The translations under genes were made by a program, and so were the position numbers. This document shows, one piece after another, positions 15,691-24,712 of a stretch of 64,000 nucleotides of DNA. The number at the start of each line of letters is the position of its first letter. The first letter of the stretch is position 1. Origin of the DNA: Zygnema cylindricum. Lineage: Eukaryota; Streptophyta; Zygnematophyceae; Zygnematales; Zygnemataceae. The stretch covers positions 1-64,000 of the forward strand of contig JBBHKE010000172.1 of NCBI GenBank assembly GCA_037447655.1, read 5' to 3'. The notes under the pieces are model-generated. The model was not told the DNA's origin. It did no database searches and was given only the letters and a program-made list of their open reading frames with translations.

Positions 15691-16332
15691 CCCAATGGGT
15701 TTTCTGTCAGGAGGACAGTCCACCAGCTCCCAAGTATTAGCTTCCATGATTGAAGCCATCTCATCATTTATGGCTCTAACCCATGTATCTTTCTCCGGAC
15801 TCTCCATTGCCTCTGAATATGATTGAGGCTCAACAGGGTGAGATAGCTTTGTTACCTTGTGAGAAGCCTGTTTTTCTTGTAGTCTTTTGCTGCTCGTTTA
15901 TCCTCCCTCAAAGTTAGAAGCTGGAATGGAGGGTAGTCTAGGATTCCTCTATACTGTCTCATCAGCTCCCCAATCCATGGAAACCGGTTACGGCTCATCT
16001 TCCTCTTTTCCCCAATCAATGGAAACCGGTTACGGCTCATCTTCCTCTTTCTCCTAAGAGTGTATAGAAATATGAGGAGGTTCTGGTATATCTCCCCCAT
16101 CTTAGATCTCCCCTGAATCTACAATCATCTTTGCACTTTTGTCCTTTCTTGGAAGATCTAAGTCCTCCTCACTCTCAGACTCAAAGCTGATTCTTATTTT
16201 CTTAGTGTATTTGAAGGGATTGAATGACTTTCTTTCATCCATCACAACTAGATGCTTTACCAGAATGATGTCTTGTTTAGCTAAGTCATAGACTCTATAT
16301 CACTTGACAACCTCATCATATCCCACAAAATA

Positions 16333-17510
16333 TCATGGTTTTCCCTTAGCATCTAGTTTCCAGTTTTGCTTATCTGTGTCAAGACTGTAAACTTGACTAC
16401 CGAATACTTTCAAGTGAGAGATATTCGGTTTCCTTCCAACCCATCTTTCATAAGGTGTCATTCCTTTAATGGCTGTAGTGAGGACTCTATTCTTAATGTA
16501 GTTAGCACTGTTCATGGCTTCTGCCCAAAATCTTCTTCCTATTTTCTTGTCAGCCAACATAATACATACACTATCTCCTAAAGTTCGGTTTAACCTCTCA
16601 ACTACCCCATTTTGTTCTGGATTATTCGGTATAGTTTTCTGATGCTGAACTCCCTCATCTTTTAAGTATTCCTCAAACTGGTTAGTGGTGTACTCTCCCC
16701 CATTATCACTCTTTATTCGCTTAATGGGGGTTTCGTGCAACTTCTCACTCCAGGCTTTGTATTCTTTGAAGTACATTAGTGTTTTAGACTTTGTTTTTAG
16801 AAAATACACTCTAGAATATCTGGACCACTCATCAATAAACGTCAGCATGTACCTCTCCCCCCCAACCGAAGGTACTCTTGCTGGTCCCCATATATCTGTG
16901 TGGACCAGATCTAGTACTTTCTCACCTCTACATGTGGCAGTTTCGGGAAAGGGCATTCTGTGAGCCTTACCTTGGGCACAGCCACTACAATCATCCATCA
17001 TTTCATTATCCTGAAACTCAATGCCTTCTACTACACCAAGCTTCTTCATTTCCCTCAACTTATCAAAATGCACATGCCCCAACCGCTTATGCCAAATCAT
17101 CAAGCTCGGGACACCACCATAGTAAGCACTTTTCTTTTCATTACTCAGGTTAAGCCTAAAAATTCTTTGGCTACCCTTGTTTGCTATGAAGTAGACTTCC
17201 TCTCCATACTTAGCTATAAAAACTCCCTTTCTAGTGAAGGTATCAAAATCCTTGTCATTTAATAAAGAAGTAGACACAAGATTCTTACTCAACTGAGGAA
17301 TGTAGAGTACATATGAAAAGGTGAGTATAGAAATCTTACCCTCCACTAAGACTTTCATATCTACCGAGCCCACTGGATCTGTAGTAACTACTCTCCCATC
17401 CCCATACTCTATTTCTACATTAGGGATCATTCTCAGCTTAGTGAACAGGTGCCTGTCACGACACATATGCATGGATGCACCTGAATCAATGATCCATCGT
17501 TCTTGTGGAG
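16333..17510 (-). pseudogene. Copia protease and integrase
   Basis: The frame opens with the aspartic protease site WIIDSGASMHMC (about 17460-17500). It continues through the GAG-pre-integrase region (SLMIWHKRLGHVHFDKLREM) with its zinc-binding HKRLGH and CSGCAQGK parts. The integrase core keeps the DDE triad: HTDIWGP, SDNGGEY and NGVVERLNR. About 390 codons are open, which is long for an element of this age. The link back to gag is out of frame by one base just upstream of the protease site, and the end at 16333 meets stops before RT. Confidence 0.92.
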
Positions 17511-17699
17511 CTTCTCAATGGCTCCAATAACACACTTATGTTTCCGAGGGATCTCCTTCTCCTCAAGATTCTCGTCGAGGAGAAGCTCCCCATCCTCGTC
17601 CTTAGAGGACTTGTCCTCTTGAGTCTTTCCTTTTACTCGTGTGACCACAAGTGTCTTCTTCTTCCCTCCGGAAAAACCCCCTCCACGGTTTTCTTGGAG

Positions 17700-18643
17700 C
17701 CTAACTCCGACAGCTTGGTGCAATCAGCTATGAAGTGTCCCGACTTTTTGCATAAATGACAAAGACCCTTTGGGAGCCTAGGATCTCCATATTGATCTCT
17801 TTCTCCTTTGAAGCTGTTGTACGGCGTCTTTGGAATCCTTCCTCCACCGGTCCGTTGCCGCAGCTGTAGCTTGAACGATCTTACCTCCTCTACGGATCTC
17901 GATAGTGTTCTCCTGAACGAGTATCATTCGGACCACTGGGTTCCAGTTCCGAAACTGTCATCCATTTCTTGCACTTTGTACACTATGTTTTCATACTCCT
18001 CAGGCAGCTTCATGATGAGAGTGTTAACTTTGATCTTTATTCTGCCTGTCCATCCAGCACTCTCCATCTCCATATACAGGCAAGAGAGATCATTATAGTA
18101 ATCTAACATCTTCCCTCCTTTGAAAGTATAACTCCCCAACCTCGGCTCAGCCAATTGGAGCTCCCAAATGGTACCGGCTCTAAAGATCTCACCTAAAGTC
18201 ATCCACAACTCCTCGGCCTTGAAGATGTGAAGATGGGAGGTCCCCAAAGCTTTAGTGAGGTGCCTCATAATGAATTGCGCAGCATTCATATTGGTGTACT
18301 CCCAGATTTGAAGATCGTTTTCCTCGGTCTTCACGACCACCGCTCCAGGTGCCGTGCCAATAGCAGTGAGAGGTGTCTCCTTTCCTTTCCCCTTTTCGGA
18401 CACACTGCTGTCCCCATCGTCTATCTCATCCGTTGGAGCAGATGCAGCTGCAAAAAACCTCACTCCATCAAACCGTGGTGGGGTCCTCTGAGATGGACGT
18501 TTCACTTTTCCACTCACGATACCCCAGTATCGTTTTTCACAAAATGCCCGTGTCATCATGGCTTCCCAGTAAATGAACCCCGATCCGTTGAAGATGGGCA
18601 CCCTAGAGGGTGGCCCCATAACCTGCAATTCTGCGTCCCCCAT
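17700..18643 (-). pseudogene. Copia gag with CCHC zinc knuckle
   Basis: A gag-like frame runs 18643-17924 with the opening VPIFNGSGFIYWEAMMTRAF and the core KTEENDLQIWEYTNMNAAQF, LGEIFRAGTIWELQLAEPRL, GGKMLDYYNDL and ILMKLPEEYEN-like elements typical of the copia gag (UBN2) domain. It then stops. The zinc knuckle CHLCKKSGHFIADC (C-X2-C-X4-H-X4-C) lies at 17720-17761 in a different frame, so at least one shift separates them. The first ATG lies inside the end of the 5' LTR; a second ATG eight codons on lies just inside the element. Confidence 0.85.
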
Positions 18644-19615
18644 CGTCTCACATAATTCAGGAAGCCTCCAGGTACCTTTTGGCTTGCCCTCTTTCTATTT
18701 GGATCACTGCTACCCAAGCAGGCAAATAGACAATCTGACTGCATCCCTGTGAAGTTTGGACTCCGTTGAGTCCACAGCAAAACAAATCTCTGAAAATACT
18801 CAACGAAACATTTAATTATCAAGTGGCAAAAATGCCAATATTTATACAAGCTTGTAGGGAGAGAGGTGGCTACCTCCGTAATCCTCTAAGTTCTAAACCC
18901 CTCTCACTACCCCTATCTACTGATGTACAAACCAAACAAAAGACTGTACAGTACAGAAAGGTACTAAGGCCGATATACTTTCTGTACGACCTGTATACAA
19001 CAAGGCCATGGAGTGGACGTCTGTCTCCTTCGGACTCGTTCTCACGTTCTTCGGAATTTCCTCTTCTCAATAATACCTTGCCACGTGTCTCCAAATCATG
19101 TTACGTCTGAAAACCCCCAAGGAGGCCATTCCGGGATCTCGGCGATTATGCGGGTCGTCGGATCCAAACCGGCTTTAAACCCAAGCCATTCAAAAAACAA
19201 ATGTCCGGTACATTTGTTTCGTGCGTACTGAAAGTCAACTAGTTTTAATGTCTTCTCTTTGTTACTCCGTTAATCGGATTAGTGATCTAGCCAATGTTTA
19301 AATGGAAGTCAAACCCTATGTATCCTAACAGACTACTACGATAGACTGGTAAGAGCAAACGGCTACGCCTCGCTCTGCCGGTCGGAGGTTCGAGTCCTGC
19401 CGGACTCGACCTTTTTGTTGAGAGTGACTTAGGTCACTCTTTAGTCCTACCTATGGAGCTGAGGCGGCCATGGCTCCACCGCCCTCTCTCTCCCTCGGTG
19501 ACTACAACAAGTATCGAGGCTAGAGAGAGAAGGTGGAGGCAGGCTGTTTGTGCTTTTGTTTTAACTAATTAAATTAAGACCTAGAAAAAACCTCCCCTAT
19601 ATTTGTTGTTCTACA
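18633..19615 (-). repeat. Copia 5' LTR
   Basis: On the plus strand it starts TGCGTCCCCC and ends TTCTACA, pairing with the left LTR. The element interior next to it reads, on the minus strand, GAATTGCAGGTTATGGGGCC. The AGGTTATGG part is where a primer-binding site should lie, but it is not the usual TGGTATCAGAGC, so the priming tRNA is unassigned. Confidence 0.87.
19339..19412 (+). other. tRNA-like pol III A/B-box segment inside LTR
   Basis: The plus strand has ACTGGTAAGAGCAAACGG followed by GGTTCGAGTCC at 19387-19397, an exact B-box match. The B-box is embedded in a 7-bp hairpin, CGAGTCC-TGCC-GGACTCG. The left LTR has the same layout with a few changes, so the segment was part of the element before it transposed. 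Confidence 0.55.
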
Positions 19616-20640
19616 AGCACCGTTGCAGGAGGAGAACCAGGAGTAGTATTGGAAGTAAACATGAAAAATAGCAGAAACTATCAAAATACCTACTCAACAG
19701 TCAAATTTGAACTAACACAAAGTATGACTCAGAAAGGGAATATGCCTTAAATTGGCCGTAGTGATAGACAATACAGTAAAATTAATTTTCCCAAAATTGC
19801 AGCCCAAATGACCCAGTAAACCATAAGATATGATGTTTAGAAGTTTCCCAAAAACTGCCCTCATAAAATCATATTCCCAAAACTGGATACTACAAAATTG
19901 GCTAAGTCCTAAGTTATATACTTATAGTGTGTATCGATTGATCAACACTAATTAGGGTAACCGTTACTACAGTTATTATCTTGACTAACGTCAAAGCATC
20001 CTACCTGTACGTCATTGTACCTTAAAACGCTAATTATTATTTTCTAAAAACCTCATTAATAGAACACTATTTTTTATTACACCAAACTACAAACCAATGT
20101 TATTATTATATTTACATATATTAAACCATACACAAAACGTTCTAACCGTACACAAAACGTTCCAAATGCTTAGTCAGCGGTAATCGCTAAAGTCCTGCCG
20201 AATGTCGTCGTGTAGTACGAAGCACTTGAGTGCTTCATCACTTGTGGTCCCATGCGAATCACGCTTGTGGTCCCTCGTGAATCACGCTTGTGGTCCCTCG
20301 TGAATCACGCTTGTGGTCCTAGGTGAATCGCGTCCGTTGGAGCAAATTCGATTGATGATGGTGCCGTCGAACTGTAGCATATGTTTCCGGAATACCCGGG
20401 TCAGATCGCGTTCGTCCGATCATGTGAATCGAATTGTCAATTGTTTGACACGTATGGCTGACTGTCAGCACCACTTCGAAAAACTTGCATACGTTCTTTC
20501 GCCAACACGTGTCCTTGCAAAAGAACGATACACTCTACTGTACTATTTGCTACTGTAACGCTAATTAAGGTAAGTATTACTAGGAAAATATCCTAAGTTA
20601 TTTTTACCCCTATTTACTGAAATACAGATTTATAAATTAC
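19616..20640. other. Spacer, probably mostly LTR of the second copia
   Basis: The right end (to 20644) is the inner edge of the second copia's 3' LTR. Its outer edge cannot be fixed because the partner LTR is missing. Positions 20239-20335 hold four copies of a 23-bp unit, GAATCACGCTTGTGGTCCC plus TCGT, the outer ones diverged. No gene is visible. Confidence 0.5.
20239..20335. repeat. 23-bp tandem repeat, about four units
   Basis: The unit GAATCACGCTTGTGGTCCCT plus CGT is repeated perfectly twice and imperfectly on both sides. Position relative to the polypurine tract at 20645 places it inside the presumed LTR. Confidence 0.85.
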
Positions 20641-22163
20641 AACACTCCCCTAAATCTTTAGACTCAGTTACTCACTTAGTCTAATACCATCTCTACAAAA
20701 CTGTAACTCAGGAGCAACAATGGCTTTTGTTAACATATCAACAACCATCTTCTCATCCGGTAAATAACACATTTTAACGACTTTTGCAAGTACTTTTTCT
20801 TTAACAAAGTGAAGTCTAACATCCATGTGTTTGCTCTTAAAGTGATGGCTGGGGTTAGAGGCAATTTTAATGGCTGCCTGGTTGTCACACCAGATAGCTT
20901 GAGGATCGGTTTGCATAAACCCAAGTACTTGTAAAATGGACTTGACCCATAAAAGCTCATTGAGGGCAAAAGCTGTTGCAATATATTCTGACTCTATTGT
21001 GGATTGAGCTGTAACCTTTTGTTACTTGCTACTCCAGCAGCAAGTTCCATCTCCAATTTTCATAACGAAGCCGGTCGTAGATTTCCGGCTTGGCATGTCT
21101 CCATAGCTAGCATCGCTCCATGTATATATTTTCACCTCTCCTCCTCCGAGTATAAGCTTGAGATTTTGAGTACCTGCAAGATATCTCAACACCATTTTTG
21201 TTGCTTCCCAATCTGCCTTTTTAGGATTCTGCAGACTTCTACTCAGGATGTCCCACAGCTGCTGCAATAACGAGTCTCGTAAAATTCATAAAATATATAA
21301 GACTTCCAACTACCTGTCTATATGGCTTTGAAGCCATAAATTCTTCCTCCCCTGTCTGTAGATTCTCACAAACCATTATGCCTAAGCCAGACTCAATTCC
21401 TTCCAATTTTTGCCTGAATTCCATGGGAGTTATAGATCCTTTCACATCTTTCATTTCAAATCTTTCCGGCATGTTACCTATTGCTTCTTTCTGAGTCAAA
21501 ATAATCAACCTTTTGTTACTGTCTCTTTCTACCTGTAAACCTAAGATATACTTGGCCTCTACGAGGTCCTTCATCTCAAACCTAGACCTTAAAGCCGATT
21601 AATTCGATTTATTTCATCCATTAACTTACTTATTAATAATAGATTATCCATATATACAGCAATGTATATTATCCCATCCTCCCCTTGTAGAACATATACA
21701 GAATGATCTGAGCTAATTCTCTTAAAACCTAGCCCAATCAAAAACTCATCCAACTTCAAATTACATTTTCTGAGAGCTTGTTTCACCCCAAACAAAGATT
21801 TCATCAGTTTGCACACCAATTCCTCCTTTCCTTTTTCTACATACATATCAAACCATTTCATGTAGATGGTCTCTTCTAATTTTTCATGCGAGAAAGCAGT
21901 TTTAACATCCATTTATTGTATTTCCATATTTTTTATAGCCGCTAGACTTAGCAAGATTCTGACAGTAGGAAATCTAACTACTTGAGAGAAGGTTTCTTCA
22001 AAATCGATACCTTCTTTTTGATTATACCCCTTGGCCACTAGTCTGGCCAATACCTTTTAATGGTGTTGTCCGGGTTCAACTTCACCTTGAATACCCATTT
22101 GCTGCCGATGGCTTTTCTCCCTAGGGGAAGATCCACCAGCTCCCACGTCGGTGCCTCCATAAT
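20641..22163 (-). mobile_element. Second copia element, 5'-truncated, RT and RNase H only
   Basis: On the minus strand the remnant starts abruptly at about 22163 with the RT lead-in (APTWELVDLPLGRKAIGSKW). It runs through RT fragments (21912-21589 and 21574-21239, with the active site changed to YMDN from YVDD) and RNase H (SDASYGDMPSRKSTTGFV; KHMDVRLHFVKEKV). It ends at a purine tract (complement of 20645-20657) and LTR edge TGTTGTAATT. Several stops and shifts break the frame. Its protein sequence differs widely from the first element, so it is a separate family. Gag, protease and integrase are missing; the 5' break directly abuts the CT-rich DNA before the ABCB fragment. Confidence 0.9.
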
Positions 22164-22805
22164 AGATTTCTCTCCCCCTCTCTCTCTCTCTCTATCCTCT
22201 CACCCCGCTTCTGTCTGGTTCTTTGTCTCTCTTTCCTATTCCTTTTTCCTTCGATTCTCTCCCTCCCTCTCTCTCCCCAGCATTATATCTATATTCCTCT
22301 CTCTATTTATCCTTCTGCAAACCAAAATTTTGTCTTCATATTCAATGCGCAATTTCTCACAAGAATCACTCTATCAAAACTCATAATTCTCTTATTTCCC
22401 CTCCATTCCCCACAAGTTTTTTCCCCGTTTTTACTCTACCACCTCCATTTTTTCACATTGTTTGGCCGTCTTATCACTTTGCTTTTGCTGGTGTTTTTCT
22501 CTTTTCAGGTTGGCAATTTTTTGCGCTTTTTTACGACTTTTATTACTGGTCTTGTGGTGGGATTTACTAGTATTTGGCAATTAACCCTTGTTACTTTGGT
22601 AGTAGTTCCAGCGATTGCAACCTGTGGGATGATCTATACCATAGTTTTGTCGGGACTTACCAATAATGGACAAACAGCCTATGCGAAAGCAGGAGGAATT
22701 GCAGAACAAGTGGGTTTCTTTTCTTATCCCCACTCTTCCTCTCTCGCCCCCCCACTCTCCGTCACTGCAAACGCTGACAATTTGATTAATCGAGTGATCG
22801 AGAAA

Positions 22806-22832
22806 GTCTATGCAAAAATAGGAGGAATTGGA
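22806..22832 (+). repeat. Echo of ABCB exon end (first copy)
   Basis: The phrase CTATGCAAAAATAGGAGGAA followed by TTGGA repeats, with changes, the exon end CCTATGCGAAAGCAGGAGGA at 22677-22702. It lies about 100 bp downstream in the intron. Confidence 0.7.
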
Positions 22833-23142
22833 ACTATCTGTGTTCTTTCTCTCTCCCTCCCTCATTATATATCTTTCTCTCTCTCTCCCTGCCTCTCGTC
22901 TCTCTCTTGCCCTTTCGTGCTGTGTTTTTCTTTCCGGTTCAAACTATTCAATCTTGAGACCTCACGCATTTTCTTTCCTCTTTTCTTTTCTTTCCTTTTT
23001 CTCTTTCTCTTTTCCCTTTCTCCTTCTCTTTCCTTTTTTTTCTCTTATTTTCTTTCCCCTTTCTCTCCTTTCTGTATCTTTTCTCTTTCTCTTTATTTTT
23101 TTCTAATTTTTTCCTCTTTCTCTTTGTATGGATCAAATTCTG

Positions 23143-23176
23143 TAGCGTGTTCAAAGAAAGGCAGGAGGAATTGGAG
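23143..23176 (+). repeat. Echo of ABCB exon end (second copy)
   Basis: GTTCAAAGAAAGGCAGGAGG followed by AATTGGAGAA is a more diverged repeat of the same exon end (GCGAAAGCAGGAGGAATTGCAG), about 440 bp downstream. Confidence 0.55.
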
Positions 23177-23956
23177 AAAAATAAGTTTATTTTTTCTATC
23201 TCTCTGTCGCCCTCTCCCTCTCTCTCTCACTTGAATTTGCTCTGTTTTTGTTTTAGTGTCGAGCTCTTTCTTTGGAGTTCTACCTCGCTAAAAAGGACAA
23301 GAAATTCTATTCAAAATCATGAGAAATTGGTGATTTTTTTTCCGGCTTCCTTCTTTTGTTTGTTGATTAGTTGATTTGTTCATTTTCCTTCGTTTTTTTA
23401 TTCAGTCCATCAGTCAAATACGCACAGTTTACAGTTTTGCGGCGGAGGAGAGGACCATGAGAGAATATTCACAAGCATTGGAAGACACTCTTGTTCTCGG
23501 AATTAAAGTGAGTAAAAAAGATACTTACGCCATAATGATAGAGATTCACAAAGCTTGAACGGTTTCTTCCCGCTCCCTCTCCCCCCCCTTCGCTTTTCTG
23601 CTCTACCTCTCTTTCGTTCTCTCCCACTCTCCCTCTCTCTCTATCTCACACACTCGCGTCTCTCACTCTCCCTCTCTATCGTTCTATAGGGAGGATTTGC
23701 AAAAGGCGCCGGATTGGGTGCTTTATACAGCATTCTATTTGGATGCTGGGCCTTGCAATTTTGGTTTGCGGGAACTCTCGTGAGAGATAGGAAAACAAAC
23801 GGGGGAGAGGCGCTTACCACCATGCTTGCTGTTATAACAGGAGGAATGTGAGTTTGGCACTAATTTCTCTCCCCCCTTATCACTCTGTATTGAACAATGT
23901 GTGTCTCCCCAATTTTATTTCTCTTTTTTCTCTCTCTCTCGCTCTATCTTTCATAA

Positions 23957-24020
23957 GAGACGGAAAAACAAATGGGGGACTTACAACCATGTTTGTTATT
24001 ATTAGAAGAATTTGAGTTTG
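23957..24020 (+). repeat. Echo of third ABCB exon end
   Basis: This stretch repeats 23786-23860, including the exon end and the splice-donor area: GACGGAAAAACAAATGGGGG, ACAACCATGTTTGTTATTAT, then AGAAGAATTTGAGTTTG against AGGAGGAATGTGAGTTTG. A 6-bp deletion and a lost donor GT show it is a decayed duplicate. Confidence 0.8.
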
Positions 24021-24187
24021 TCAATCTCCCTTCTCAATCCTTTTCGATGATCTCTCTCTCTCTCTCGTTTTTTCTCTCTCCCTCTCTCGGTCCTCTCTCT
24101 TTTTCTCTTGCCCCCTCCCTCTCCTCTTTCTCTCTCTCTCCTATTTCTCTCTTTCCTGTTTCTCCCTGTCTCTCTTTGTATATCTCT

Positions 24188-24232
24188 CTCGATGCTTCCC
24201 TTGCTACGTCACAAAGAAGCTCCATTCCTGCC
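24188..24232 (+). repeat. Echo of TIM13 exon start
   Basis: GATGCTTCCCTTGCTACGTC followed by ACAAAGAAGCTCCAT repeats, with changes, the TIM13 exon piece AAGTGCTTCTCTCGCTGCGT followed by CACAAAGCCCGGCAGCTCCAT at 24420-24460, about 220 bp upstream of the real one. Confidence 0.65.
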
Positions 24233-24407
24233 CCCTAATCTTTTCCTCTGTCTTGTTATCTTTTAGTAATCTCACATTCTCTTTCTCCCTTTCTCTCCCT
24301 CTTTTTCTCACTCTCTCTCTCTCTCCCGCTCTCTCTCCCTCTCTCCTCTCTCTGCCTCTCTCCCTCTCCCTCTCTCTTCTCTCTCTCCCTCTCTCTCTCC
24401 CTCGCAG

Positions 24408-24557
24408 ACTCTGAGAGACAAGTGCTTCTCTCGCTGCGTCACAAAGCCCGGCAGCTCCATGAGCAGTTCCGAGAGCACCTGCATTTCACGCTGCGTGGAC
24501 CGATACATCGAGGCCACCTCCATTGTGTCCCGGGCAGTCCTCACCATGCCCAGGTAG
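24408..24557 (+). pseudogene. TIM13: TIM13 terminal exon (mitochondrial small Tim)
   Basis: The exon after acceptor CTCCCTCGCAG encodes TLRDKCFSRCVTKPGSSMSS and SESTCISRCVDRYIEATSIV and ends SRAVLTMPR with a TAG at 24555-24557. The two CX3C pairs (CFSRC and CISRC), spaced as in small Tims, and the KPGSSMSSSES linker identify Tim13. Tim13 pairs with Tim8 in the mitochondrial intermembrane space to chaperone membrane proteins for import. A full protein has about 87 residues; this exon supplies the last 49. The upstream exons with the N-terminal helix are not found: the preceding DNA is the ABCB fragment. It may be a stray exon or the end of a gene whose start was displaced. It is much more GC-rich than its surroundings. 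Confidence 0.85.
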
Positions 24558-24712
24558 AGAGAGGGAAGAGAGAGAGGAGTAACGGACAGTCCTCAGGATG
24601 CCGAGGTAGAGAGAAGGAACGGGGAGTCTTCACATTGCCAAGGGAGAGAGAGGAGAGGAACGGGCAGTCCACACGATGCCGAGGTTGAGAGAGGGAGAGA
24701 GAAAGGAGAAAT
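24535..24712 (+). repeat. Four-fold tandem of the TIM13 exon end
   Basis: The last codons of the exon plus following DNA (GGGCAGTCCTCACCATGCCC then AGGTAGAGAGAGGGA) recur three times, at about 24585, 24628 and 24662, each as GGRCAGTCYWCACRATGCCG-like words followed by GGTAGAGAGAG. Units are 35-55 bp. The duplicates cover stop codon and flank, so they arose after the exon was placed here. Confidence 0.85.

Larger units (their letters stand above)
13246..19615 (-). mobile_element. Ty1/copia LTR retrotransposon, full-length but decayed
   Basis: A complete copia layout on the minus strand: LTR (19615-18633), gag, zinc knuckle, protease, integrase, reverse transcriptase, RNase H, then a purine tract (complement of 14230-14237) and the second LTR (14229-13246). 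The domain order PR-IN-RT-RH defines Copia. Several domains keep catalytic residues, but the frame is broken by shifts between gag and the zinc knuckle and before the protease, by a one-base loss at the start of RT, and by a stop in RNase H. The two LTRs agree at roughly nine positions in ten by eye, so the insertion is not recent. I see no convincing 5-bp target duplication (ACTGT left, AGCAC right). Confidence 0.93.
22509..23847 (+). pseudogene. ABCB (MDR/P-glycoprotein) transporter, three exon fragment
   Basis: Three exons of the first transmembrane domain of a B-type ABC transporter: 22509-22709 (VGNFLRFFTTFITGLVVGF to AYAKAGGIAEQ), 23406-23507 (SISQIRTVYSFAAEERTMRE to VLGIK), and 23690-23847 (GGFAKGAGLGALYSILFGCW to TTMLAVITGGM). 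All have correct GT/AG borders and join in frame. Together they give the TM4-TM5 region of an ABCB protein, which normally has about 1,250 residues. No exon for TM1-TM3, the nucleotide-binding domain or the second half is present, so it is a fragment. Introns are CT microsatellite and contain degenerate copies of the exon ends. The frame is still open, so decay is recent or the gene is split by assembly or rearrangement. Confidence 0.85.
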
